From: Sphaerimonospora cavernae
Lineage (GTDB): Bacteria; Actinomycetota; Actinomycetes; Streptosporangiales; Streptosporangiaceae
DNA: 64,000 nt
Assembly: GCF_042435035.1 (NCBI RefSeq)
Contig: NZ_JBHMQT010000054.1
Location: forward strand, 1 to 64,000
Direction of reading: 5' to 3'
The notes under the pieces were generated by a model. The model searched no databases. It had not been told where the DNA came from and saw only the letters and a list, made by a program, of their open reading frames with translations. This document shows, piece by piece, positions 52,685 through 61,794 of the stretch. Positions within the stretch are counted from its first letter, which is position 1. Each line of letters opens with the position of its first letter. Both the position numbers and the translations under genes were made by a program.

Positions 52685-54310
52685 GTTGGCGGTGGCCATC
52701 GCGTCGAAGAACTCGTTGTAGCGGCGCATCTCCCGCTCCACGGGTTCGATGACCATGTCATTTGTGATCGCGCCGACTCGGCGCCGCATGTCGCGCTCGA
52801 GGCGGTCGCGTTCCCTGCCCGCGCCGAGCAGTACGGAATTCCTGCCGGCCACCCCGGACAGGAGACCGAGCCCCAGCACACTGATCACCATCAGCCCCAG
52901 CCAGGGCAGGGCCGCGACGTCGCCGAGCAACTGGGCGGGCGGCCCGCCGAGCTTGAAGACTCCGAACGCGAGGATCGAGCCGCCCCAGGCCAGGCCTGCC
53001 ACGGACATCGCCACCAGCAGGTACTGCCAGATCTTCAGCAGCCACCACCAGGCGGGCACCCGGTCGAGCGGCGGCGCGACCTGAGCCAGCTCACCCGACA
53101 GCGCCTCGGTAAGCCGCCCCGGCCGTGACCGGGCAGCCTCGCGCACGCCACGCTGCCATACCTCGGGCATGCCCGCGGACAGCCCGTTCGCCAGCGACAG
53201 CACGGCGTTGTCCACCTCGGCGGGCTGGGCACTGACGGTGCTGCCGACGAGGCCGCGGATTTCCTCCTTCACCCCGCCGAGCCGCAGGCTGCTGGCAGGA
53301 TCGGGACGCAGCTTCGCGGCCCAACGGGCGTACGGCCAGCCGACCCAGTCGATCGAGCGCACGCCGTACACGTTCTCCAGCGCCTCGCCGATCGCGGAGA
53401 CGCCCACGGCGTCGCACAGCGCGTTGGTCAGTCCCGCCCTGCGGACGCCGTCGACGGTCGGCTCGACGTGCCGGATCTCCGGCAGGTCCGCGGCGATCCG
53501 CAGCATCAGCCGGTCGAGGTCGGCTTCCAGCCGCTGGTGTGCGGCCCCGCGGGCCGCGACGGCCTCGGCCAGGACGGCCTTGAGATCGTCGATCCCCTTG
53601 CCGGTGGTGGCCGAAGTCGCGACCACCTGGGGATCGGCGACGCCCTCACGCCTGAGCAGGTCCTCCAGGTCGGCGACGCACTCCGCCTCCTCCTCCGGCG
53701 CCAGGCGGTCGCACTGGTTCAGCACGAAGACGGTCACCGCGTCGTGCCCGGCCAGGTCGGTGACGTAGCGCCGGTGAACGGACGCGTCCGCGTACTTCTG
53801 CGGGTCGAGCACCCAGACGATCAGATCGGCGGCTTGAATCAGCCGGTGGGCCTCGGGGTCGGTGAGCGCCCGGATCGAGTCGTGGTCGGGCAGGTCGAGC
53901 AGGATGAGCCCGTGGAGACGGCTTTCGCCCTTGTCGAGGGCACTGGCCCGGGCGAAACGGTGCCGCCACTGGATCTGCAGCCAGTCGAGCAGCGGGCCGG
54001 CGCCGTCGAGTCCCCACACGCAGGCATGGGTACGCGCAGTGGTCGGCCGCCTCACCCCGATGGGTGAGAGCTCCAGTCCGGAGACGGCATTGAACAGGGA
54101 CGACTTGCCGCTGCCGGTGCCACCGGCGAGGGCCACCACGGTGTGATCCGGTGACAGCTTCATCCGGTCACCGGCTCGCAACAGCAGTTGCGCGGCCTCG
54201 GTCAGCAGGGCCGGCTCGACCCTCGCCTGACCGAGTTCGACGATCCGGGAGAGGGCAGCGAGCCGGGTTCCAAGCCCGTAGTGCCTCTCCGCCGTGCTGA
54301 CAGCGCTCAT
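52679..54310 (-). CDS. Dynamin-like GTPase (DynB-like)
   Basis: A 543-residue GTPase. Residues 55-75 hold the P-loop ALAGGTGSGKSSLFNAVSG. Switch and G-motif regions include LLDLPDHDS and VLNQCDRLAP. Two membrane helices lie near residues 415-475 (YLLVAMSVAGLAWGGSILAF and LGLMVISVLGLGLLSGV). In Streptomyces DynA and DynB form a membrane complex with SsgB that stabilises sporulation septa. The same order, upstream of ssbB, suggests that role here. It is 36 bases after the dynA-like gene. Confidence 0.88.
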   Translation of the reverse strand: MSAVSTAERHYGLGTRLAALSRIVELGQARVEPALLTEAAQLLLRAGDRMKLSPDHTVVALAGGTGSGKSSLFNAVSGLELSPIGVRRPTTARTHACVWGLDGAGPLLDWLQIQWRHRFARASALDKGESRLHGLILLDLPDHDSIRALTDPEAHRLIQAADLIVWVLDPQKYADASVHRRYVTDLAGHDAVTVFVLNQCDRLAPEEEAECVADLEDLLRREGVADPQVVATSATTGKGIDDLKAVLAEAVAARGAAHQRLEADLDRLMLRIAADLPEIRHVEPTVDGVRRAGLTNALCDAVGVSAIGEALENVYGVRSIDWVGWPYARWAAKLRPDPASSLRLGGVKEEIRGLVGSTVSAQPAEVDNAVLSLANGLSAGMPEVWQRGVREAARSRPGRLTEALSGELAQVAPPLDRVPAWWWLLKIWQYLLVAMSVAGLAWGGSILAFGVFKLGGPPAQLLGDVAALPWLGLMVISVLGLGLLSGVAGRNSVLLGAGRERDRLERDMRRRVGAITNDMVIEPVEREMRRYNEFFDAMATANR

Positions 54311-54346
54311 CGGCTCCTCACCGTCGTACCGGAGGCGCGGCGCTCG

Positions 54347-56485
54347 TCATCGCGCCACCTCGAGGTTGTAGGTCGCCTGGTACAGCCGGGTGGCGGCGGC
54401 CTCGTCGGGAATTCCGGCGTTGTCCAGAACGTCCACGTAGCGGAGCATCTCCTCATCGAAGAGCAGGCCGATCCGCGCACGTAGATCGCTGCGAGCCTTC
54501 GCACCGATGCTGCGCAAGGACTCCGCGCCGAGCAGCCCACGCAGCAGCCGCTGCGGCAGCGAACTGGTGCCCGCGCCGGCCGCCGTCATGTCGGTGGCGC
54601 CGTACCCCAGCAGACCGACCGTGAAGATCAGCGAGAGTGACTCCACATCGAACGAGATGATCTTCGCGACCGATCGCTTGGTCACGCCCTCGGTCCGGAT
54701 CAGCTCGGTCACGTGGTCCTGCCAGGCACTGATCGCGCCGGCCGTCCTTCGTACCAGTTCCTCGGAGTGACGGCCGAGCCCGGGAGTGGCGGCCAGACGA
54801 TCACCCGCCCCGGCGCGGTGCCGCCAGCGGGCGACGACGTCTTCGGCCGCCCGCTGGGCAGCCGAGGTAATCATGGATTCGAGTGCGGTGCGCAGAGCCG
54901 ATCTGAGTGGCGGCACCCGCTCAGGGTCCTGCTGCCGGCTCTTGCCGCCGCGGCGCAACTGGAGCGTGCGCATGAGGTCACCGGAGCCGGCGAAGTCCTG
55001 CCAGCGGGCCAGCACCTCGCCGCGCAGCAGCGAGCCGTTGCGGGTGGTCTCGTCGATCTCGGTGAGCACGCCCGCGTAGGCGGCGTCGACGTCCGAGCGC
55101 AGGTCGGCCCGGAGTGCCACCTGGGTTTCCAGGTGACGGGCGAGGGCGGGGAGCCGGATCCGGAAGCTGTTCAGCACACCGTTCAACGTCGCCCGTACGG
55201 CGGCCGCGCGCCGCTGGTCGTCGACGGACAGCTCGGCCAGCCACATGCGCAGCTCGGCGATCTCCGCCTCCGGCAGCCGCCCGTCCCGGACCGCCGTCTC
55301 ATTGATCACAAAGCGCTCGACCTCGCCCAGGCCGTACTCGTCGAGCATCCGGCCGAAGTGCTTGACGATGACGTCACGGGACTTCGCCGGCACCCGGGAG
55401 AGCACGATGACCAGTCGCGCGCCACGTTCCTTCGCCCGGCGCAGCAGACCCCAGGAGGGGGCGTCGGCGTACCGGGCCGCGGTGGTCACGAACATCCACA
55501 GGTCCGCCACGTCGAGCATCCGATGGGCGCTCTCGTGGTGCTCCTCCACCACCGAGTCGATGTCGGGAGTGTCCAGGAGTGCCACATCCTGGGGCAGCCG
55601 CGGAGTCGGGACCAGCAGGAAGCCGTCCGGACCGGGGGCGCCGCCCGTCGCCTCGTCGCCGTCCGTTCCCCTGTCGCCGTCCGTTCCCCCGTCGCCGTCC
55701 GGGCGGTCAAGCCTGGCCAGGCCGCCCAGCAGGTCGCCCGTGGCGTACCACTCGTAGTCATCGGGGTGGCAGGCGAGGACGGGCGTCGCGGTGGTGGGAC
55801 GGCGCACTCCGGTGGCCGTGACCTTCTGCGCGGCGAGCGTGTTGACCAGGGTCGACTTGCCCGCGCCGGTCGAGCCCGCCACGACGATCAGGGCGGGCGC
55901 CGTGCTCATGTGCACGCGCGGGATGACGTAGTCGTCGAGCTGGGCCAAGACGGCGGCCTGCGCCCTGCGTGCCTCGTCCGATCCCGGCACGTCGAGCCCG
56001 AAGTGCAGCCCCTTGACCGCCACGCGCAGCTGGTTGAGCGCCTCGGTCAGCGCCGCTGACACCGGCTCCGGCAGCGGCAGCTCCCGGCGACGCCGACCGG
56101 ACGGGGTCTCCTGCGGCCAGTCCTCCCGGGTCCCGTCTCCCTCAGGGTCGCCGTCCCCGGGCTCATCGGTCTCAGATGCGTCGGTCTCGGATGCGTCGGT
56201 CTCGGGCTCGTCCGCTGCAGAGGGGGCCGCTTCGGGTGCCGCCGCAGGCTCGTCCGTCTCGGTGTCGACCCCGTCCGGTACGGCCTCGGCCTCCGGCTCT
56301 CCGGCGTCCGAGGGATGAAGGCCGGGATCATCGCCTTGGACGGCACGGAACGCGATCGTCTGCTCGGCCGGAGTCTCCGCCGACTCCGGCGTCCCGGAGT
56401 GCTCGTCAATGGCCGACTCCTCGGGCACGGCATCACCGTCCCCGTTCGCGGAACTGTCGGGCGTCTGCCTGGCTGCGGATTTCAC
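54347..56485 (-). CDS. Dynamin-like GTPase (DynA-like) with acidic N-terminal tail
   Basis: A 712-residue GTPase. Residues 1-130 are acidic and disordered with short repeats (DASETDASETDEPGDGD). The P-loop VVAGSTGAGKSTLVNT is near residues 203-218, with DVALLDTPDIDSV as switch region and IVLSRVPA near the G4 region. The C-terminal part has one hydrophobic segment (LSLIFTVGLLGYGAT). The gene begins with a GTG that overlaps the cobA/cysG stop (GTGA), so it may be expressed with that gene. It likely acts with the DynB-like protein at sporulation septa. Confidence 0.87.
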   Translation of the reverse strand: MKSAARQTPDSSANGDGDAVPEESAIDEHSGTPESAETPAEQTIAFRAVQGDDPGLHPSDAGEPEAEAVPDGVDTETDEPAAAPEAAPSAADEPETDASETDASETDEPGDGDPEGDGTREDWPQETPSGRRRRELPLPEPVSAALTEALNQLRVAVKGLHFGLDVPGSDEARRAQAAVLAQLDDYVIPRVHMSTAPALIVVAGSTGAGKSTLVNTLAAQKVTATGVRRPTTATPVLACHPDDYEWYATGDLLGGLARLDRPDGDGGTDGDRGTDGDEATGGAPGPDGFLLVPTPRLPQDVALLDTPDIDSVVEEHHESAHRMLDVADLWMFVTTAARYADAPSWGLLRRAKERGARLVIVLSRVPAKSRDVIVKHFGRMLDEYGLGEVERFVINETAVRDGRLPEAEIAELRMWLAELSVDDQRRAAAVRATLNGVLNSFRIRLPALARHLETQVALRADLRSDVDAAYAGVLTEIDETTRNGSLLRGEVLARWQDFAGSGDLMRTLQLRRGGKSRQQDPERVPPLRSALRTALESMITSAAQRAAEDVVARWRHRAGAGDRLAATPGLGRHSEELVRRTAGAISAWQDHVTELIRTEGVTKRSVAKIISFDVESLSLIFTVGLLGYGATDMTAAGAGTSSLPQRLLRGLLGAESLRSIGAKARSDLRARIGLLFDEEMLRYVDVLDNAGIPDEAAATRLYQATYNLEVAR

Positions 56486-57714
56486 GGGATCCGCTCCGCT
56501 CGCACCATTTCGATCTCCTGGCCGACTCTGACGACCTCGCCGATGATCGCGATCGCCGGTGGCCGTACCCCGACCGCGGCCACCCGTTCCGCCACAGTCG
56601 ACAATGTGGCGGAGACGGCTCGCTGCGTCGGAAGCGTACCGTCCTGTACCACCATTGCGGGAGTTTCCGGTGAACGTCCCTCTCTGAGCAGGGTTTCGGA
56701 TATCTCGGTGATCCGCTCGACGGCCATCAGGAGGACCAGCGTCCCTCGCGATCGCGCCAGCGCCGGCCAGTCGACCGTGGATCGGGGGTCACCCGGCGGG
56801 ACGTGCACCGAGACCACGTGGAACTCCTGGCTGACGCCGCGGTGGGTGACGGGGACGCCGGCCGAGGCCGGGACCGCGACCGCGCTGCTGACACCGGGCA
56901 CGACGATCACCGGTATGCCCGCACGCGCGCAGGCGATGGCCTCCTCACCGCCGCGGCCGAAGACGAACGGGTCGCCCCCCTTCAGCCTGACCACGAACTT
57001 GCCCTCGCGGGCGCGTTCGACGAGCAGCTCGTTGATCTTTTCCTGGGAGAGCGAGCGGCCGTACGGGACCTTCGCCGCGTCGACGAGCTCGACATCGGGC
57101 GGCAGCTCGTCGAGCAGGGCCCGGGGCGCGAGACGGTCGGCGACGACCACGTCGGCCTGCGCCAGGAGCTGGCGCCCCCGGACGGTGATCAGCCCTGGAT
57201 CTCCCGGCCCTCCGCCGACCAGCGCGACGCCGACGGGCTTGCTGCGGTGGCGGCGGGCGTCCACGGTGCCGTCGCGCAGCGCGCCGACCACGGCGTCGCG
57301 GATCCCGGCGGCACGCCGGGGGTCGCCTCCGGCGGTCACGGCCACGCTTACCTCATCGACGCGCCCGCTGGCCGGCGTCCAGGCGGCCGAGGCGTCCTTG
57401 TCGTCGGCCCGCACGCACCAGATCCGCTTGGCGTCGGCCTCGGCGGCGACCGCCGTGTTCACGTCTCGCTGGTCGGTGCAGGCCTGCACCAGCCAGGCGC
57501 CATCGCAGTCACCGACCTGATACGACCGGCGCTCCCAGGTCACCCGGCCGGCCGCGATGAGGTCGTCGAGGGCCGGGGTGACGCCGGGCGAGACAAGGGT
57601 CACCGAGGCTCCGGCGGCGAGCATGGCGGGGATCCGCCGCTGGGCGACGCGTCCACCGCCGACGACGAGCACCCTCCGCCCGTCGAGGCGCAGGCCGAGC
57701 AGGTAGGGCGCCAT
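56482..57714 (-). CDS. Uroporphyrinogen-III methyltransferase fused to precorrin-2 dehydrogenase
   Basis: Bifunctional CysG-like protein of 410 residues. Residues 1-155 are the NAD-binding precorrin-2 dehydrogenase/ferrochelatase half (LLGLRLDGRRVLVVGGGRVAQRR). Residues 160-400 are the SAM-dependent methyltransferase CobA (VALVGGGPGDPGLITVRG; RLKGGDPFVFGRGGEE; GVPVTHRGVSQEF). It takes uroporphyrinogen III to sirohydrochlorin on the way to siroheme and cobalamin. GAGGAG stands a few bases before the ATG. dynA-like overlaps its end. Confidence 0.95.
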   Translation of the reverse strand: MAPYLLGLRLDGRRVLVVGGGRVAQRRIPAMLAAGASVTLVSPGVTPALDDLIAAGRVTWERRSYQVGDCDGAWLVQACTDQRDVNTAVAAEADAKRIWCVRADDKDASAAWTPASGRVDEVSVAVTAGGDPRRAAGIRDAVVGALRDGTVDARRHRSKPVGVALVGGGPGDPGLITVRGRQLLAQADVVVADRLAPRALLDELPPDVELVDAAKVPYGRSLSQEKINELLVERAREGKFVVRLKGGDPFVFGRGGEEAIACARAGIPVIVVPGVSSAVAVPASAGVPVTHRGVSQEFHVVSVHVPPGDPRSTVDWPALARSRGTLVLLMAVERITEISETLLREGRSPETPAMVVQDGTLPTQRAVSATLSTVAERVAAVGVRPPAIAIIGEVVRVGQEIEMVRAERIP

Positions 57715-57887
57715 GACGCCTGTCTCCTCAATCCGTCAAGCATGTCTTGTTAGGAAGCAAACCTACCGTCGGGTTGCGACGGCAATCCACCGGTTGGGGC
57801 CGTGAGGCGTGTCGGAGCCGCGAGCGACGTGCCCCTGTCGGCGGTCATTCCCGCGGCCCTGTCCCACGGGCCCGCTCCAATGGTGCC

Positions 57888-58973
57888 TCATGGTTTCTTC
57901 TCCGCCACCCCGGCGGCGTCGAAGGTGGCGACCTCGCGCATGACCCGGGCCGCGGCGGCGACCAGCGGCTGGGCGAGCAGACCGCCGGTGCCCTCGCCGA
58001 GACGCAGCTCCAGGTCCACGAGGGGGCGCAGGCCGAGGTGCGCCAGCGCGGCGGCGTGGCCGGGCTCGGCCGATCGGTGCCCCGCGACGCAGTAGCCGGT
58101 CACGTCCGGCGCCAGCGCGGCGGCCGCCAGCGCGGCCGACCCCGCGATCACCCCGTCGAGGATGACCGGCACCCGCTCGGCCGCCGCGCCGAGGACGAAC
58201 CCGGCTATCGCCGCGTGCTCCAGGCCGCCGACCGCGGCGAGCACCCGCAGCGCCTCCTCAGGTCCGGTTGGTACGGCTCCGGCCGGGGAGATGCCGTTGG
58301 CCGGCAGGGCCTGCCGTACCACCTCGATCTTGTGCCGGTGCATGGCGTCGTCGATGCCGGTCCCCCGCCCGGTCACGGACTCGGCATCCCGACCGGTGAA
58401 CGCGCAGATCAAGGCGGCGGACGCGGTGGTGTTCGCGATCCCCATGTCACCGGTGATCAGGCAGCGGTGACCGGCCGCCACCAGGTCCCGAGCCACTCCG
58501 GCCCCGGCCGCGAGGGCCTGCCGGGTCTGCTCGGCCGTCATCGCCGGCCCCTGGGAGAGGTCGGCCGTGCCGTACGCGACCTTGTAGGAGATCAGTCCGG
58601 GCGCGGGCGGCAGGTCGACCGCCACGCCCACGTCCACGACGGTGACCGTGGCGCCCACCTGTGCGGCGAACGCGTTGGCCACCGCTCCGCCGGCCGTGAA
58701 GTTGGCCACCATCTGTGCGGTGACCTCCTGGGGCCAGGGTGAGACTCCCCGGGCGTGCACACCGTGATCGGCGGCGAAGATCGCGAGCGCGGCCGGGGTC
58801 GGGAGCGGGGGCGGGCACACCGCCGCGATCCCGGCCAGCCGTACCGCGACGTCCTCCAACACTCCGAGAGAGCCGCGCGGTTTGGTGAGCCGGTCCTGAT
58901 GCGCCCGCGCCTCCGCCATCGCCTTCGCGTCGATCGGCCGAATGGCCGCTATCGTCTCATCGATCGGCGTCAC
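57888..58973 (-). CDS. cobT: Nicotinate-nucleotide-dimethylbenzimidazole phosphoribosyltransferase
   Basis: Makes alpha-ribazole phosphate for the lower ligand of cobalamin. The 361-residue protein has TKPRGSLGVLEDVAVRLAGI near the start, AADHGVHARGVSPWP, GDMGIANTTASAAL and the catalytic Glu in LELRLGEGTGG near the C-terminus. It lies between cbiX and cobA on the same strand, with about 60 and 170 bases to its neighbours. I see no cobalamin riboswitch in these gaps. Confidence 0.95.
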   Translation of the reverse strand: MTPIDETIAAIRPIDAKAMAEARAHQDRLTKPRGSLGVLEDVAVRLAGIAAVCPPPLPTPAALAIFAADHGVHARGVSPWPQEVTAQMVANFTAGGAVANAFAAQVGATVTVVDVGVAVDLPPAPGLISYKVAYGTADLSQGPAMTAEQTRQALAAGAGVARDLVAAGHRCLITGDMGIANTTASAALICAFTGRDAESVTGRGTGIDDAMHRHKIEVVRQALPANGISPAGAVPTGPEEALRVLAAVGGLEHAAIAGFVLGAAAERVPVILDGVIAGSAALAAAALAPDVTGYCVAGHRSAEPGHAAALAHLGLRPLVDLELRLGEGTGGLLAQPLVAAAARVMREVATFDAAGVAEKKP

Positions 58974-59035
58974 CGCTCACCCTCCTCGGTATGCCCCCGG
59001 AAACGGCCTCGAGGCGACCGCCTGGCTGGGGCTCC

Positions 59036-60013
59036 TCAGACGGCGCTGGCGATGCCGGGCCGAGACAGCGACTCCGATCCGATCTCCGTCTCGATCGTAC
59101 GGTCGATCTTGGAGCCGATCCCGGCGCCGTTCTCTGTGTCGAGCTTGGCGTCGATCTCAGTGTCAGCCACCGCATCGATCTTGTCGAACGCGTTCCGGCT
59201 CCGCCCGGGCGGCAGGCCGACCCCGGCGAGCGCCTCCTCGTACCGGTCGATGACGACATCCGCCAGTCCCTCGCAGTCGCCGATCACCTCGGCACACCGG
59301 ATGTCGAGGCCCTCGTGGTTGGCGCCGTAGGCCAGCGCCTGCGCCCAGATCCGCTCGAGAATGGCGCCGGCGAACAGGACATAGGGCAGGACGATCACCC
59401 GCTTGGCACCGAGCCTGCGGCACCGCTCGATCCCGCCGGGCACGCCGGGGCGGCTGTGCGACACATAGGCCGTCTCGACGGTGAGCAGGTCGGCGGCGTG
59501 GGTCTCCCAGAACAGCCGGGAGACCCGGTGGACCTCGGCGTTGACGGCAGGCTCGGTCGAGCCGTAGCCGACGAGCACGACGGCGGTCTCGCCCGGCGCG
59601 ATCTCCTCCGGGGCCTCCTCGGTCACGAACCTCGGCATCTCGGCGCGAGCGTCGGCGAGCCGTTCCGCGAGCAGTTCGAGCACCCGGGGATCGGGCCCGA
59701 GAGGACGGCCCAGGTCGTATTCGAGGGTCGGGTGCCGCTCCTGCTCCAGCGCGAGCGTGCCCGGGATGTCGCCGAGGGCGCGCCGGTCGCCGGTCAGGCT
59801 GAGCGGCACCGCGATCACGTGATGGTGCCCCCGGGTGACGAGGGAGGTGATGGAGTCGCTGAGCGGTGGGCGGGCCTTCGTGATGAAACCACCGCTCACC
59901 TCGGCGGGAAGCCCGTCGAGGCGGCAGCGGAGTCGGTGAACGAATCGGCCGAACTCGGCCACGCCGGTCTCATCGTGAGTGCCATGGCCGATGAGCAGCA
60001 GCGGCGGTTTCAT
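59036..60013 (-). CDS. cbiX: Sirohydrochlorin chelatase, CbiX-type
   Basis: Inserts cobalt (or iron) into sirohydrochlorin. The 325-residue protein has two CbiX repeats. The first starts LLLIGHGTHDETGVAEF with the metal-binding His, and the second covers VVLVGYGSTEPAVNAEVH and RVIVLPYVLFAGAILERI. The last 50 residues form an acidic, repetitive tail (AVADTEIDAKLDTE, then IETEIGSES) not usual for the family. It sits upstream of cobT and cobA on the same strand. Confidence 0.9.
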   Translation of the reverse strand: MKPPLLLIGHGTHDETGVAEFGRFVHRLRCRLDGLPAEVSGGFITKARPPLSDSITSLVTRGHHHVIAVPLSLTGDRRALGDIPGTLALEQERHPTLEYDLGRPLGPDPRVLELLAERLADARAEMPRFVTEEAPEEIAPGETAVVLVGYGSTEPAVNAEVHRVSRLFWETHAADLLTVETAYVSHSRPGVPGGIERCRRLGAKRVIVLPYVLFAGAILERIWAQALAYGANHEGLDIRCAEVIGDCEGLADVVIDRYEEALAGVGLPPGRSRNAFDKIDAVADTEIDAKLDTENGAGIGSKIDRTIETEIGSESLSRPGIASAV

Positions 60014-60143
60014 CTACCTGATCTCCCATGCCTTGGGCCTGCGAACAGCCGTCGTCCCGGCTCGCGAGGATAGCCTTCCGTGCCCAATCATGGGCTCCGC
60101 TTGACCGTACGGCCCAGACCATGCAGGAATTCTTTACCAAATG

Positions 60144-61241
60144 TCATGAAATCTCCCCCTTTAGCACCCCGAACAGTACGGCATCGGCCCGACCATCCGG
60201 CACCGGAAGAGCCTGCCGCAGGATGCCCTCCTCGACGAACCCCGCCCGCCTCGCGACCGCCCGGCTGGCGTGGTTGCCCGTCGCGACCAGCAGGTGGACA
60301 CGCTGGAAGCCCGACCGCAAGAGGTGGGCGGTGAGCATGCGCACGGCCTCCGCGGCGTATCCCCGCCGCCGTGCCCAGGGCGCGATCCAGTATCCCACCT
60401 CGGCATCGCCGCGCTCATGATCCTCGCGCTGCACGCCGATCGCTCCGGCCAGCCTGCCGCCCCCCCGCGGCTCGATGGCGAAGCTGCCGCCGTCGCCGGG
60501 ACCCGCCGGATGGGAGAGCCGGGTACACCACTCGATCGCCTGCTCCAAGGTGTAGCCGGCGGTCCAGGTCAGCCAGCGGCGCATCTCCGGGTCGTCCCTG
60601 ACCGCCTCCACGACGTCGAAGGCGTCCCGCCGGACGAACGGCCGCAGCACCAGGCGCTCGCCCTCCAGCCGGCGCCCCTCGGCCGCCGTACGGTCGTCGC
60701 CCCGCAGCCGGCCGAAGACCACGAGGTCGTGCGGCCCGTCGTCCTCGAACCCGCCGCCGCGCAGCAGCCCCTCCCGGACGAAGCCTCCCTTCTCGGCGAC
60801 CCGTAAGGACGCGGTGTTGTCCGAGTTGGCGCGCAGCTCGATCCTCCGCAGCACGCTCTCACCGAGTAGCCGGTCGCAGAGCCCGCGCACCGCCTCGGTC
60901 GCGTAGCCGCGCCGCCGGTGCGCCGGATGCACGCCGTAGCCCACCTCGGCGATCCCAGCCGCCCACTGCGCGCGGAACAAGCTGATCGAGCCGACGATGC
61001 CGTCATGGGCCTGCATCGCGAGATGGATGCCCTGGCCGGAGCGCCACAGCTCGTGGACCCCGTGAGCCAGCCACCGTCCGATGCCCGAGGGGTGCCCCGG
61101 AGCGCCCGGCGGCAGGGTCGTGGGGTGCGCGCCCGCCTTGATGGCCACCTTCACCTGGGCCGTGTCGTCCAGGTGGAACGGTCGCAGCACCAACCGCTCA
61201 GTGATGATCGTCAGCCGCTCGTCGAACACCCGCAACTCCAC
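60144..61241 (-). CDS. Tandem GNAT (RimJ/RimL-like) acetyltransferase
   Basis: A 365-residue protein made of two RimJ/RimL-like GNAT domains. The first has ERLVLRPFHLDDTAQV and AEVGYGVHPAHRRRGYATEA; the second has ERLVLRPFVRRDAFDVVEA and AEVGYWIAPWARRRGYAAEA. Each ends with the N-S-D/A-S-x-x-V-A pattern. It may acetylate protein N-termini or a small molecule. The start is uncertain because TAGCTA directly precedes the GTG at 61241. A leaderless start two codons later is possible. Confidence 0.87.
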   Translation of the reverse strand: MELRVFDERLTIITERLVLRPFHLDDTAQVKVAIKAGAHPTTLPPGAPGHPSGIGRWLAHGVHELWRSGQGIHLAMQAHDGIVGSISLFRAQWAAGIAEVGYGVHPAHRRRGYATEAVRGLCDRLLGESVLRRIELRANSDNTASLRVAEKGGFVREGLLRGGGFEDDGPHDLVVFGRLRGDDRTAAEGRRLEGERLVLRPFVRRDAFDVVEAVRDDPEMRRWLTWTAGYTLEQAIEWCTRLSHPAGPGDGGSFAIEPRGGGRLAGAIGVQREDHERGDAEVGYWIAPWARRRGYAAEAVRMLTAHLLRSGFQRVHLLVATGNHASRAVARRAGFVEEGILRQALPVPDGRADAVLFGVLKGEIS

Positions 61242-61363
61242 TAGCTACCCGGACTTTTCACCCGAAAGGGGTTAAATGCGGCATCGACCCAGGCGCGCTC
61301 CATGTTTGGCGCGGTCGCTACGGGTACGAGGCACGTCAGTGACCCTAATCGGGAGGTGAGGTC

Positions 61364-61783
61364 ATGAGTATCCAACGCGGCAGCGACAAGCACGGCCCAC
61401 GCCTCGACGACGAGCAGAAGCACGAGACGCAGGGCCTCGTACGCGGAACCGGCTCGAGCCACGCGCAGGAATGGAAGGAACCCGAACCTTCACATCTGCC
61501 TGAGGAGGACCTGACCCCCCGGAGCTACTCTCCGCACCACGAGCCCGGGACGCCCGGCGGCATCACCCCCGCCGATGTGGAGCGCCGGAGCAACCTCGCC
61601 AAATGGCTGAGCGACGCCGGCTACCCCGCGGATCAGGGAAAACTCCTGGCACACGCCGAGGGCAGGCATGCTCCGGACGCCGTGATAGAGGCGGTGAGCC
61701 GGCTTCCCGAGCATTTCAGGTTCCACAACGTGGGCGAGGTCGCCGAGGCTCTCGGGCTCGGGATCGAACGCCGGCGCTGGTGA
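61364..61783 (+). CDS. DUF2795-domain protein
   Basis: A 139-residue polar protein. Residues 1-65 are charged and disordered. Residues 75-135 are the DUF2795 domain (LAKWLSDAGYPADQGKLLAH; APDAVIEAVSRLPEHFRF). DUF2795 proteins are common in actinobacteria and of unknown function. GGGAGG lies close upstream of the ATG. The next gene starts 11 bases after its stop, so they are probably translated together. Confidence 0.88.
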   Translation: MSIQRGSDKHGPRLDDEQKHETQGLVRGTGSSHAQEWKEPEPSHLPEEDLTPRSYSPHHEPGTPGGITPADVERRSNLAKWLSDAGYPADQGKLLAHAEGRHAPDAVIEAVSRLPEHFRFHNVGEVAEALGLGIERRRW

Positions 61784-61794
61784 CGGGAGGGGCG

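Noticed and set aside
57715..57887. Cobalamin riboswitch before cobA or between cobT and cobA
   Set aside because: Looked for a B12-box-like element here and at 58974-59035 and 60014-60143; none seen.
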